A stretch of DNA of 64,000 nucleotides from the NCBI RefSeq assembly GCF_018919395.1, contig NZ_JAHLME010000004.1:124001-188000 (forward strand). The letters run 5' to 3'. Positions 9,518-17,184 of this stretch are shown here, piece by piece. The notes under the pieces are model-generated. The model had not been told where the DNA came from. It ran no database searches and saw nothing but the letters and a program-made list of their open reading frames with translations. The first letter of the stretch is position 1; each line of letters opens with the position of its first letter. Made by a program: the position numbers and the translations under genes. The stretch is from Geomonas azotofigens (GTDB taxonomy: Bacteria > Desulfobacterota > Desulfuromonadia > Geobacterales > Geobacteraceae).

Positions 9518-9958
9518 TTTGAATCATCGGACGAACCATTTGAATCGTCCGTCGCACCGTATGATTCATCTGACGCCCTGTTTTAATCATCTGCCGCATC
9601 GTATGAATCATCGGTCGCACCGTTTGATTCATCTGACGCACCGTTTGATTCATCTGTCGCATCGTATGAATCATCTGCCGCACCGTTTGATTCATCTGCC
9701 GCACCGTATGAATCATCGGACGCACCATTTGAATCATCGGTCACACCATTTGAATCATCGGACGCACCATTTGAATCATCGGTCGCACCGTATGATTAAT
9801 CTGACGCACCATTTGAATCATCGGACGCACCATTTGAATCATCGGTCGCACCGTATGATTCATCGGTCGCACCGTATGATTCATCGGACGCACCGTATGA
9901 TTCATCGGTCGCACCGTTTGAATCATCGGTCGCACCGTTTGAATCGTCAGGCAGGTAG
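9518..9958. repeat. 21-bp tandem repeat array, 21 units
   Basis: Twenty full units and one degenerate last unit follow head to tail with no length change, every 21 bp. The consensus is TTTGAATCATCGGACGCACC plus A or G. Variation falls at fixed sites: TTT/TAT, GAA/GAT, TCG/TCT, GAC/GTC/GCC and the last base. Most units contain the dyad-like core ATGAATCAT or TTGAATCAT. A 63-bp block (units at 9749-9811) is repeated at 9812-9874, showing higher-order duplication. Both strands stay open over long stretches (7-residue repeats) because a stop-free unit of 21 bp gives open frames; one forward frame, reading APFESSD, is broken by two TAA codons. I treat it as a repeat, not a gene. Confidence 0.95.
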
Positions 9959-10118
9959 GTTGCTTATGTAACTATTAATGTGCGGGGCGCGGAGGAAGGG
10001 ATTCCTATAAAAAAGTTGGACCGACAACTTCCGGCAGGTGAACTTCCAGCCGTTGTACGGGATAATTAAATCCACTGCAATACGACTCTACCCGGATTAA
10101 GACAAAGAGGGCTGGACC

Positions 10119-10463
10119 ATGAAAAACGAACAGGTGGTGCCTGAAACGAAAGGGGTTACGGTGCAGTTGCTTGCTACGGTGGACCTAGGTCCGGAGATCG
10201 AGGGGATGTCAGGGCGCCAACTGCGCATGCGCAAGGTGACTATCGAGCCCGGAGGCGTTTTCGGCCCGCTTCACGACCATAAAGACAGGCCAGGCACCGT
10301 CTATATCCTGCAAGGAACCATCACCGACCATCGAGATGGAGTCGCTACGGAGTACGGGCCGGGAGTGGGCTGGCCCGAGGACCGGAACACCACGCACTGG
10401 CTTGAGAACCGAGGATCGATTCCGGCAGTTGAGATCTCGGTGGATATCGTGAGGCAGGAGTAG
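10119..10463 (+). CDS. cupin domain protein
   Basis: A 114-residue single-domain cupin. The first motif is PGGVFGPLHDHKDRPGTVYI with two His, and YILQGTITDHRDG continues the barrel. The second motif (GPGVGWPEDRNTTHWLENRG) supplies the last His. GAGGGC is eight bases upstream of the ATG. It is convergent with the large reverse-strand operon that ends at 10491 and follows the 21-bp repeat array by about 160 bp. Role unknown; small cupins of this type may bind a metal or a small acid. Confidence 0.85.
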   Translation: MKNEQVVPETKGVTVQLLATVDLGPEIEGMSGRQLRMRKVTIEPGGVFGPLHDHKDRPGTVYILQGTITDHRDGVATEYGPGVGWPEDRNTTHWLENRGSIPAVEISVDIVRQE

Positions 10464-10472
10464 GCTTCAGTC

Positions 10473-10490
10473 AAAATCCGAAGCTTTCGG
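10473..10490 (-). terminator. short terminator-like hairpin ending the NosL/ABC operon
   Basis: A 5-bp stem CCGAA/TTCGG with a 3-base loop, followed on the reverse strand by ATTTTG. It lies directly after the stop codon of the last small gene. The stem is short, so the call is tentative. Confidence 0.4.
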
Positions 10491-10607
10491 TCAGCCCGCG
10501 CTACCGCACCCGGCACCGCCGCACCCACGGGGCGCAGCCAGAGCCGCTGTCGAGCCAACCGCCAGGACCAGTGCAACCAGAACTGCCGCCCTTTGTACTT
10601 TCTGCAT
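10491..10607 (-). CDS. small secreted Gly/Cys peptide, 38 aa
   Basis: A 38-residue peptide: a basic start (MQKVQR), a hydrophobic signal core (AAVLVALVLAVGSTAALA) and a mature part of only about 14 residues, APRGCGGAGCGSAG, with two cysteines. GGAGGTAGGTC before the ATG is a strong ribosome-binding site. It is the last gene of the reverse operon that carries the NosL-like proteins, the ABC transporter and the DsbB-like protein. The short Gly/Cys tail could bind a metal or be a substrate for modification or export, but this is inference. No family recognised. Confidence 0.6.
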   Translation of the reverse strand: MQKVQRAAVLVALVLAVGSTAALAAPRGCGGAGCGSAG

Positions 10608-10685
10608 GACCTACCTCCATTGTTTAGGGGTTGCGATTGCCCCCGAAGCCGCCAACAGCTCCGAGGTGAAGACACTACATGCTTT

Positions 10686-11684
10686 TCAGCCTCCCAGCCT
10701 CAGGCTGGAGGCGAGGATCTTCCAGGTTACTGCGCCGCTGCAGATAAGCAGTGCCGTCAGCGCAATCAGCGCAAGCCTGTGCTGCAGGGTGGGCAGGAGC
10801 TCACGCAGACTGGTACAGTGGCGGAAGGGATGCAAAACCCCGACGCCAATACCAGAGAGTGCCGCTGCCAAGATTACAAGATAAAGCGGGTAGCCGGCGT
10901 ATCCATACTCCCTTTGCAGCAGGCAAAACGGGCAGTGGTGCGACGGCAATTCGTAAAAGTAGAGCGATATGACGGACACGACAGCCACGAGGGTAATCAC
11001 GAGGTGGGCCGCGCTCATGCCCGCAAAGAGGTATCCCCCCCTTTTCCTCATGCAAAACCGCACCCCTGCTGCCACGGTTACGCTGGCACTGGTGTAGAAC
11101 AGCGCCAGCATCGGGAGGGGAGGGGGCGAGGCGACCCCTGGCCCGATGCCGGACGCGCTGCTGTTGAAGAGGCTGCCGCAGCACGAGGTGATGGTGTCGG
11201 GCCGCAGCCCCGCGAAATAAGCAGCCTGGGCCACTGTTTCAATCATGATGAGCGGTGCCATCAGCAACAGCAGGAGGTACTTGGGCCTGATCAGTGGGTA
11301 GTCGTACCCCTGCTCGTCGGCGTGATTCAGGATCAGCCAGATCCCCCCCAGGAAGAACGAGGTCAGCTTCAACAGGAGGACTGGGTAGCCCAACCAATGG
11401 GCGGACAGGGCGCCGGCCGCGCACATGGCCCCCGTGAACAGGGGATAGATGCTGTCCGCCGTCCGTAAATAGAGAAACAAGGATACTGACTGGAAGGCCA
11501 GGAGGTAGCGGACCATGGTCGTGATCAGGTAGGTGCTGCGCTCCAAGCCAAGTTGCAATTCGCTGCCGTTGGTGATGTCCCACCGGCGCAGGATGAGGAC
11601 GCCGTATCCGCACGCGTAGAGGGTGACCAGGCTGATCAGCAGCGAGGAAACCAGTAGCGCCAGGATGCTCGGGTGGAGAATCAT
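10686..11684 (-). CDS. polytopic membrane protein with DsbB-like CPFC motif
   Basis: A 332-residue protein with about nine membrane segments. In the second half a HHCPFCLLQREYGY motif matches the CxxCxxQR/ER active-site pattern of DsbB-type disulfide-forming proteins. A second cysteine pair sits in a loop about 70-90 residues earlier (DTITSCCGSLF). Together they could form a periplasmic dithiol relay to quinone. The start ATG overlaps the stop codon of the ABC ATPase (ATGA), so translation is coupled. I do not recognise a named family; the DsbB comparison rests on the motif only. Confidence 0.72.
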   Translation of the reverse strand: MILHPSILALLVSSLLISLVTLYACGYGVLILRRWDITNGSELQLGLERSTYLITTMVRYLLAFQSVSLFLYLRTADSIYPLFTGAMCAAGALSAHWLGYPVLLLKLTSFFLGGIWLILNHADEQGYDYPLIRPKYLLLLLMAPLIMIETVAQAAYFAGLRPDTITSCCGSLFNSSASGIGPGVASPPPLPMLALFYTSASVTVAAGVRFCMRKRGGYLFAGMSAAHLVITLVAVVSVISLYFYELPSHHCPFCLLQREYGYAGYPLYLVILAAALSGIGVGVLHPFRHCTSLRELLPTLQHRLALIALTALLICSGAVTWKILASSLRLGG

Positions 11685-12367
11685 GGCGCCGCTCCCCCGG
11701 CGACGATACGGCCGTCGCGCAATTCCACCACCTGCCCGGCCAGGCCGGAATCGCAGACGATGGGATCGTGGCTGGCAATGATGATGGTGGTCCCCCTGGA
11801 CTTGAGTTCCCTCATGATGCCGATGAACTCAAGCGACAGCTTGGTGTCCAGATGCGCGGTCGGTTCATCGGCGATGACAACCGCCGGGTTGTTGATGAGG
11901 GCGCGGGCAATCGCCACCCGCTGCGCTTCCCCCCCCGAGAGCCATTCGATCTTTGCCTCCGCGCGTTGTTCGAGACCGAGCATGGCGAGCGTTGCCATCG
12001 CTCTGCCGCGGAGCCTGGAAAACTTCTCTCCGGTAGGGTAGGCGGGGAGCATCACGTTTTCCAGGGCCGAGACCCCCTTGATCAGGTTGAACTGCTGGAA
12101 GATGAACCCGAACGTGGCGCGGCGGATGTCGGTCAGGAAGCGCTCCGGCAGGCTGGTGATCTCTCGCTCGTTGAGGAATATGCGGCCCGCGCTCGGTCGG
12201 GCCATGCAGCCAATCAGTCCGAGCAGCGTGGTTTTCCCGGAGCCGCTCGGTCCCTTGAAAAGGGTGGTTTCCTCCATGCGCACATCAAGGGAAACACCGC
12301 CTACCGCGGTGACCGCGTTGGGGCGTCCGGCGTTGAAGACCTTGCTGACGTTGCGTACGGAAATCAC
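11681..12367 (-). CDS. ABC transporter ATP-binding protein (LolD/MacB type)
   Basis: A 228-residue ATPase. Walker A is FKGPSGSGKTTLLGLIG, the Q-loop lies in FGFIFQQFNLIKG, the signature is WLSGGEAQRVAIARAL, Walker B with the catalytic Glu is AVVIADEPTAHLD, and the switch His is in IIIASHDP. The start is GTG with AAAGGAGG upstream, overlapping the end of the permease gene by a few bases of spacing. The class partners FtsX-like permeases and drives lipoprotein release, efflux or mechanotransmission rather than import. Its partner is the permease directly upstream in the operon. Confidence 0.93.
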   Translation of the reverse strand: MISVRNVSKVFNAGRPNAVTAVGGVSLDVRMEETTLFKGPSGSGKTTLLGLIGCMARPSAGRIFLNEREITSLPERFLTDIRRATFGFIFQQFNLIKGVSALENVMLPAYPTGEKFSRLRGRAMATLAMLGLEQRAEAKIEWLSGGEAQRVAIARALINNPAVVIADEPTAHLDTKLSLEFIGIMRELKSRGTTIIIASHDPIVCDSGLAGQVVELRDGRIVAGGAAP

Positions 12368-12377
12368 ACGGCCTCCT

Positions 12378-13511
12378 TTAGCGCATCACCACGTCGGGAT
12401 CGATGGTTGCCGCCCTCCAGGAGGGGACGATGGTGGTTATGGTGTAGGGAACCACGGTCAGCAGGAAAAGCGTGGCCACCTGCCGGAAATCGAGCCAGGG
12501 CGTGAGGCGGAAGTAAGGGTAGAGGGTGGACCACCCTTTGAGTACCGGTGCAAAAAGGGTCGCTGAGGTGAGGAATACATGCACATAGGCGAGGATGGTG
12601 CCGACCATGAAGGCGGTAAGAGATATGGCGGTCCCTTCCCAGAATTTCATCAGGAGGATGTCGGACGACTCCCAGCCCACCGCTTTCAGGATGCCGATCT
12701 CTGTGCGCTCGTCGGCCGAAAGTCCGGTCGCCTTGTCCCAGGCAAAGATCAAAAACGCCAGTGCCGCGGCGCTGAAGATGACGATCATCACCCCAGAGCG
12801 CCAGTCAAAGACCGCGTCGTAGGTGCGCAGGATCTCGCTGCGCAGGATCGGGCGGGCGTCGTGGTGCATCCTGGCGATCTTCTCGACGATGGTGGCGTAC
12901 TCCCGTTGATTGCGCACCTGCAGCACGAGGTCCGTGGCCTGGCCAGCCGGAAGACCTGAGAAATCGCGGTAATCGCGTTCCGAGATCAGGATCAAATCAG
13001 CCGTCAACAGTTGCGACTCGCTTTCCAGGACTTTCCTGACCGTGAAAGCGCGGGGCGCGCCATCGTGCCCCTGGAGGGCTATGGTGTCCCCGGCCGTGGC
13101 GCCCTGAATGCGTGCGACTGCAGAGCCGAGGTCCACGTGGCCTGATTGAGGAGGGGCTTGGGCTGGCACCATGAAGGTGTAGTTGGCACGCCGGGTTCGG
13201 TCGAAGTGGTAGCCCCATAGACGTGGTTGTACCGAACTGACTCCCCTGATGCTGCCTATCCCGTCGCACCAGGAAATGGGAACGGTCTGGTAGCGCCCGG
13301 CCAGGGTGCGCTGAACGATTATCTCGGGAGAGTCTCGAAGCACCAGCATCGCCTCGCGCTTGATCGCCTCGGTGAAGAAGATAACCGATGCGAGGACGAA
13401 GATGATCAGGGTGTAAACCAGCAGCAGCCCGCCATTTTTCCCCTTGCGGCGCAAGAGCGTGGCCAGTGTGAAATCGATGATATGCCGGTGCCGTTCAATC
13501 ATGTGCGCCAT
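12378..13511 (-). CDS. FtsX-like ABC permease (MacB family)
   Basis: A 377-residue permease. TM1 is about residues 26-46 (GLLLVYTLIIFVLASVIFF), followed by a large periplasmic domain of about 200 residues, and then three membrane segments near 240-260, 290-315 and 340-365. This is the 4-TM FtsX/MacB layout. The sequence SADERTEIGILKAVGWESSD between TM2 and TM3 is the conserved coupling region that contacts the ATPase. The start overlaps the end of the small gene upstream (frame begins at 13511, ATG again at 13502). Substrate unknown; context suggests envelope metal or thiol chemistry. Confidence 0.9.
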   Translation of the reverse strand: MAHMIERHRHIIDFTLATLLRRKGKNGGLLLVYTLIIFVLASVIFFTEAIKREAMLVLRDSPEIIVQRTLAGRYQTVPISWCDGIGSIRGVSSVQPRLWGYHFDRTRRANYTFMVPAQAPPQSGHVDLGSAVARIQGATAGDTIALQGHDGAPRAFTVRKVLESESQLLTADLILISERDYRDFSGLPAGQATDLVLQVRNQREYATIVEKIARMHHDARPILRSEILRTYDAVFDWRSGVMIVIFSAAALAFLIFAWDKATGLSADERTEIGILKAVGWESSDILLMKFWEGTAISLTAFMVGTILAYVHVFLTSATLFAPVLKGWSTLYPYFRLTPWLDFRQVATLFLLTVVPYTITTIVPSWRAATIDPDVVMR

Positions 13512-13809
13512 GTCGTGTCACCAAATGCGGAGGAGGTTGGATCACCGCGCCGGTCGGGAAGTGCTCAAATGACATCGGCGCGTCCTGGAAGGGCGTCGGG
13601 AAATCCGTCATGCTCGGATGCCGGGTGTAGCTGGCCTCGGTGCAAAGGCAGAGATCGGTGAGATGCAGCTGTCTCACCAGGGCCCCCTTGCGGGCAAGCG
13701 CCTGTCGCGCCCCCCGCTCCTGGGCCGCGGCATGCAGGAGCATCCCTGCCAGGCCCAGCGACAGCCCGGCAACCGTCCCCAGGAAAATGGTGGAGCGACG
13801 CGGTGCCAT
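13495..13809 (-). CDS. small membrane-anchored protein of the NosL/ABC operon
   Basis: A 104-residue protein with an N-terminal membrane anchor (STIFLGTVAGLSLGLAGMLL) and an outside part that contains LHLTDLCLCTEASYTRHPS and later FQDAPMSFEHFPTGAVI. The compact pattern of Cys, Tyr, His and Pro residues looks conserved, and I recall similar short proteins next to FtsX-type permeases, but no name can be given. Its ATG overlaps the stop codon of the NosL-like gene upstream (TGATG) and its end overlaps the permease start, so it is firmly embedded in the operon. Confidence 0.75.
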   Translation of the reverse strand: MAPRRSTIFLGTVAGLSLGLAGMLLHAAAQERGARQALARKGALVRQLHLTDLCLCTEASYTRHPSMTDFPTPFQDAPMSFEHFPTGAVIQPPPHLVTRHGAHD

Positions 13810-14297
13810 CAGTCGAGTTGCTTCAGCAGGATCGGGGTGACGTCGCGGAGGCGGATTGTCCTCTTGCCCCGGTGGTCCTTCCGGAAGTCGCCCGCCTTGG
13901 ACTCGCTGCCGAAGGGAATGAGCTCACGTCCCATCGGGCCGTAGACATCGCTGCCCACGACGTAATGGGCGGAGAGCCCGTCCACCTTGGCCAGGTCATA
14001 GTAGTCGGTGACGAAGACCGCCCCAATGTCGGCCGTTTTCCTGCCGGGTGCGTAGCGGGACAGGTTGAGATAGTACGTGAACATGTCCTTGGCTCCGTCG
14101 AAATGTACGACTGCTCCGTCTTTGAACTGGATTTCCGCGGCGAAATCAGGGAATTTCGAAACGAACATGCCGCAAACCGGGCACTTGTCTTTGGGGCCGA
14201 TTTTGTGGGGCTTCAGGTCGGCGGTACCGGCAAGCGCTGCTCCGGCAGAGATGAGGGCGAGAAGCAAGGCCAGCGTTGACGGGAGCTTGCCAACCAT
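13809..14297 (-). CDS. NosL-family protein (second copy)
   Basis: About 162 residues with an N-terminal signal peptide (ALLLALISAGAALA). The mature part opens with KCPVCGMFVSKFPDF, the CxxCGM copper-binding hallmark of the NosL family. It continues with VVHFDGAKDMFTYYL and a GAVFVTDYYDL segment, also typical. There is no lipobox Cys at the cleavage site, so it is probably a soluble periplasmic protein. The stop of the first NosL-like gene overlaps its start (GTGATG), so GTG at 14300 is an alternative start. NosL proteins bind Cu(I) and help metallate nitrous oxide reductase, but no nos genes are seen here. Confidence 0.87.
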   Translation of the reverse strand: MVGKLPSTLALLLALISAGAALAGTADLKPHKIGPKDKCPVCGMFVSKFPDFAAEIQFKDGAVVHFDGAKDMFTYYLNLSRYAPGRKTADIGAVFVTDYYDLAKVDGLSAHYVVGSDVYGPMGRELIPFGSESKAGDFRKDHRGKRTIRLRDVTPILLKQLD

Positions 14298-14806
14298 CAC
14301 TGCCCACCTTTTTGCATCTGCGACCTCTTCATCTTGCGCCGTTCGCGGATCTGCTTGGTGTCGCGGTACATGTCTTCGTACGCTGCCTTTATTGCTTCAT
14401 CGAAGGTCACCACAGCTCCGCCGTTCTCCTGGATGAACTCCTCCGCGGCGCCTTTTTCCGCGAAGGCCCATTTGGCGTTCCCAGTCATGACTCCCGCTTT
14501 CTTGCCGCCAAGGACCCACACGGCTTTTTCCGCATCGATCAGCGTCTTCGTGCGATAGTCCCCGACCGTTATCGTCTTTGGCGCCTTGTCGATCTTGTTG
14601 GCAAGGTCCACCGCCGCACAGTGCAGGCTGCAAGCGCCAAACGAGGTGCCGTCGTCGTATTCTATCAGGACCCTGCTGTGGGCGAATTTCCCCCTATCCA
14701 TACCGCAATAGGCACAGGACGGATGGCTCTCTATATCGAGGTGGGACGCAGAGGCTGCACCGACCAGGTTGAGTAACAGGATGAGAACGAAACTAAGCTT
14801 TTTCAT
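14297..14806 (-). CDS. NosL-family protein (first copy)
   Basis: A 169-residue exported protein: a signal peptide of about 20 residues, then HPSCAYCGMDRGKF, the CxxCGM motif of NosL. It goes on with SRVLIEYDDGTSFGACSLHC, giving two further cysteines, and WVLGGKKAGVMTGNAKWAF, the segment that in NosL proteins surrounds the metal site. The tail is strongly basic and helical. A start 12 bases upstream is possible, but GGAGGCAGTC directly precedes the ATG at 14806. It is divergent from the second NosL-like copy in sequence, so the two probably play different parts. Confidence 0.87.
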   Translation of the reverse strand: MKKLSFVLILLLNLVGAASASHLDIESHPSCAYCGMDRGKFAHSRVLIEYDDGTSFGACSLHCAAVDLANKIDKAPKTITVGDYRTKTLIDAEKAVWVLGGKKAGVMTGNAKWAFAEKGAAEEFIQENGGAVVTFDEAIKAAYEDMYRDTKQIRERRKMKRSQMQKGGQ

Positions 14807-14874
14807 GACTGCCTCCATGCAGTTGAGAAGGTCGACAAAAGATGCTGAGCGCAGGGACCGTTAGCCGTTGCGCA

Positions 14875-15399
14875 TCACCGCGGATTGGCCTTGTCATGGC
14901 CGGCGTCGACGGCCTTCCGGATACGGAACTGCCGATCGACGAGTTTTTGAAGCGTCTCAGTCCGGACTGCACCCAAAATTTTCTCCCGGATGATACCGTT
15001 GCTGTCGAGGATGAAAACTGTCGGAAATCCAAGAACCTGGTACTGCCTCGACATGCCTGCCCCTTCGTCTGCCAGCATAGTGAAGGTAATGGCGTGCTTC
15101 TTGGCATAAGCGGCAACTTCTTCTTTCGAACACAACCCGGCGATAGCCACCATTGCGAACCTGTCGTGGGAGTACCGTTGGTAAAGAGGCTCAAGTTGCT
15201 TCACGTTGTCGCCGCAGCAGGAATTGGTCCAGAAATAGATGACAACGATCTTGCCCTTGAGCCGGTGGAGGTGCACCGGCTCAGCATTGATGTCAACGCC
15301 TGCAATCGCTGGTGCGAATGCTCCGATTTTTGTGTCGACGGTACTCTCGCATCCGGTTAAAAAGGCGAGGCACGCCGCCACTAAAATCACGATTCTCAT
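14875..15399 (-). CDS. thioredoxin-like lipoprotein (TlpA/ResA type) with altered active site
   Basis: A 174-residue lipoprotein: signal peptide ending in the lipobox LTGC at about residue 18, then a TlpA/AhpC-TSA thioredoxin fold. The active-site segment reads FWTNSCCGDNVKQ. The first Cys falls where the nucleophile of WCxxC should be, but the resolving Cys is replaced and a second Cys comes next to the first. The cis-Pro loop (LGFPTVFILDSNG) is normal. The segment HAITFTMLADEG matches peroxiredoxin-like relatives. AGGAGG is six bases ahead of the start. It probably acts in periplasmic thiol exchange for the operon that follows, 68 bp downstream. Confidence 0.85.
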   Translation of the reverse strand: MRIVILVAACLAFLTGCESTVDTKIGAFAPAIAGVDINAEPVHLHRLKGKIVVIYFWTNSCCGDNVKQLEPLYQRYSHDRFAMVAIAGLCSKEEVAAYAKKHAITFTMLADEGAGMSRQYQVLGFPTVFILDSNGIIREKILGAVRTETLQKLVDRQFRIRKAVDAGHDKANPR

Positions 15400-15606
15400 C
15401 AGGGGCCTCCTGCGGAATTATGACGTAAGTCGCCGGCACCTGGACCAACTCCCGGATCTGCTCACGGGACGAACTGGTACAACCAGTGTCTTTGTTGGGG
15501 CGTGCGGAGAATGGCGCACCGGTGCCCTGTGGCGCCGTTCCGCGGGTATCAGCGGAGGAGCGGGCATAGCGGGCGGCATACTCAACGGTCAGAAGTACGG
15601 TAAGGA
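15400..15606. other. gap between Cys-rich protein and thioredoxin-like gene
   Basis: No convincing gene. On the reverse strand one frame is open across the gap (it includes GIILTVLLTVEYAARYA, which looks like a membrane segment) but it has no usable start codon and runs on into the next gene in a different frame. It may be a decayed small membrane gene. Confidence 0.3.
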
Positions 15607-16107
15607 TTATGCCTGTCGCGGAGGGTGATCGGGCGGGTCAGAAAAACGCGAATAAAATTGCGCGGGGTGGCTCGGGTGTCGGTGCTCTGCCAGGAAAATA
15701 ACCGAATGCCCGGTGAAGTAATAGGGGAGCACCTCATTGCAGGAAAGGGTCGACTCAGCGACAGCCTGGTCGTCCCCGCAGGGGCAGCCGCATGAGGCTA
15801 TGAACGTTCTTTTGCTGACGGGCTTTTTTTTGCAGCAGGCGGGGGTGGCATCTTCTTGCGCCTGCAGCTGCCTTTTTTGACTGCAGCAGCAGGTCTGCGC
15901 TGCTCTGCTCTCGGGCGAGCATCCGCAGATGGAGCAGTCGCCCGAGCATTCACCGGTACGGGCATGGACCGCTTGATTGGAAAGCATGGCGAGATTGCCA
16001 AGCGGACCACAGGCTATCAGCAGGTAGATCACCGACAGGAACGTCGCTAGCAGGCGCCGCGCGCGAGGCATGGAGGTATGTCTCATAACCATTGTCATAA
16101 CGGTCAC
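15607..16107 (-). CDS. secreted Cys-rich protein
   Basis: Up to 166 residues; the signal-like segment RRLLATFLSVIYLLIACGPL starts at about residue 17, so a start at the internal Met (MPRARR) is possible. The mature part is packed with cysteines: CSGDCSICGCSPES, TCCCSQKRQ, ACCKKK and SCGCPCGDD, about sixteen in 75 residues. This is the kind of sequence seen in secreted metal-binding proteins. It is the first gene of the reverse-strand group with the thioredoxin-like lipoprotein and NosL-like proteins, separated by 207 bp from the next gene. Family not recognised. Confidence 0.7.
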   Translation of the reverse strand: MTVMTMVMRHTSMPRARRLLATFLSVIYLLIACGPLGNLAMLSNQAVHARTGECSGDCSICGCSPESRAAQTCCCSQKRQLQAQEDATPACCKKKPVSKRTFIASCGCPCGDDQAVAESTLSCNEVLPYYFTGHSVIFLAEHRHPSHPAQFYSRFSDPPDHPPRQA

Positions 16108-16347
16108 GTTCTCTCAGAGGGTAACTCAGTGCACCCCTTGCAATGGTCCTGCAGGTTCGCTCTTCAGGTGGCTCAATATACATTCAGAGGGTTGAATGTC
16201 AAATCCTTTTTAGTAACACGTCCTCATGCTGGTTCGTCTGGTGCGGAAGTAATGACAGGGGGCGGTTGAATGTGTGAGCGCGTCGCGCCGGCGTTGACGC
16301 TTGCAAACACCTTGGTAATATGACCCCTTGGTGTCAGGGAGGTTCAC

Positions 16348-17031
16348 ATGGTAAAGCCAGTGGGGCGATGGGGGGCGGTGACATGGCTGGTGTTGCTGGC
16401 GTTGCTCCTGAGCGGATGTGCCGCAGGGAGAAAATGGAACTACCTGCCGGCGACGAGGGGGGAGGAACGCTCCATTTACGTGATCGCCCACGGCTGGCAC
16501 GCGGGGATCGCGCTCTCCAATGACGACCTGGGCGAGGAGTTGGGCTTCGTCAGGGAGTACCTGCGGCCTGGCCGCTACTACGAGTTCGGCTGGGGGGAGG
16601 CGGAGTTCTACCAGGCTGACAAGGTCACGGCCCCCATCTTCCTCAAGGCGGTGTGCTGGAGAAACCCTAGCGTCATGCATGTCTTCTCCATGCCGGCCGA
16701 GCCGGCTGGGCAGTTCCCCGGTGCCGACCTAGTCGAACTCAAACTGTCGCCAACCGGGTTGAAGCACCTGAAGGACCAACTGCGCGCCAGCTTCAAACTC
16801 GACGCGGCGCGCCGCCCCTACCCGTTGAAGGGAGGGGCGCACCGGGAAAACAGGTTCTTCAAGGGGGAGGGTTCCTACCTCATCACCCATACCTGCAACA
16901 CCTGGACCGCGAAGGTGCTGGCAAGCGGCGGGGTGCCCATGGACACGGTCTTCACCCTGCGCTCGGCCGGCGTGATGAGGCAGGCGAAAGACGCCAGGAA
17001 GGAGTACCTGAGGCTGCGGCCGTCAGAGTAG
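16348..17031 (+). CDS. DUF2459 (TIGR02117-type) lipoprotein
   Basis: A 227-residue lipoprotein with the lipobox LSGC near residue 24. YVIAHGWHAGIAL, YEFGWGEAEFY and the C-terminal THTCNTWTAKVLASGG are the landmarks of the DUF2459 family, whose His, Cys and Asn residues resemble a papain/NlpC-like catalytic set. GGGAGG lies before the ATG. The family is of unknown function and is sometimes found near urease genes, but none are here. It stands alone between the divergent Cys-rich gene and the next kinase. Confidence 0.88.
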   Translation: MVKPVGRWGAVTWLVLLALLLSGCAAGRKWNYLPATRGEERSIYVIAHGWHAGIALSNDDLGEELGFVREYLRPGRYYEFGWGEAEFYQADKVTAPIFLKAVCWRNPSVMHVFSMPAEPAGQFPGADLVELKLSPTGLKHLKDQLRASFKLDAARRPYPLKGGAHRENRFFKGEGSYLITHTCNTWTAKVLASGGVPMDTVFTLRSAGVMRQAKDARKEYLRLRPSE

Positions 17032-17184
17032 GGAGGCGGGAAAGTAACCTTTCGAAATTCCACACCTTGTTCTTTAGAGAAATCTGGTAATATTTCTGCA
17101 GGCGGCGTCTCCGGAAAACTCTCTGAAAGGCCGGGAGGTAACCCCGAATTCACATGCCATTTAGTCTGAGCGATGGAGCGTTGA

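Noticed and set aside
9518-9958. CRISPR-like array
   Set aside because: Units are head to tail with no spacers, and no cas genes are near.
9519-9971. Forward 150-codon frame and two reverse frames across the 21-bp array (7-residue repeats such as NHRSHRL and VRPMIQT)
   Set aside because: A stop-free 21-bp unit opens any such frame automatically; no ribosome-binding site precedes them and both strands are open at once.
10593-11468. 291-codon forward frame opposite the DsbB-like gene
   Set aside because: The reverse-strand protein has clear membrane segments, coupling to the ATPase gene and Cys motifs; the forward frame has none.
13809-14806. Calling the NosL-like genes part of a nitrous oxide reductase locus
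   Set aside because: No nosZ, nosD or nosR is present and the ABC transporter is of the MacB type, not NosFY.
15400-15606. Open reverse frame with a membrane-like segment
   Set aside because: No start codon or ribosome-binding site and it runs on into the next gene out of phase; kept only as a note on the gap.
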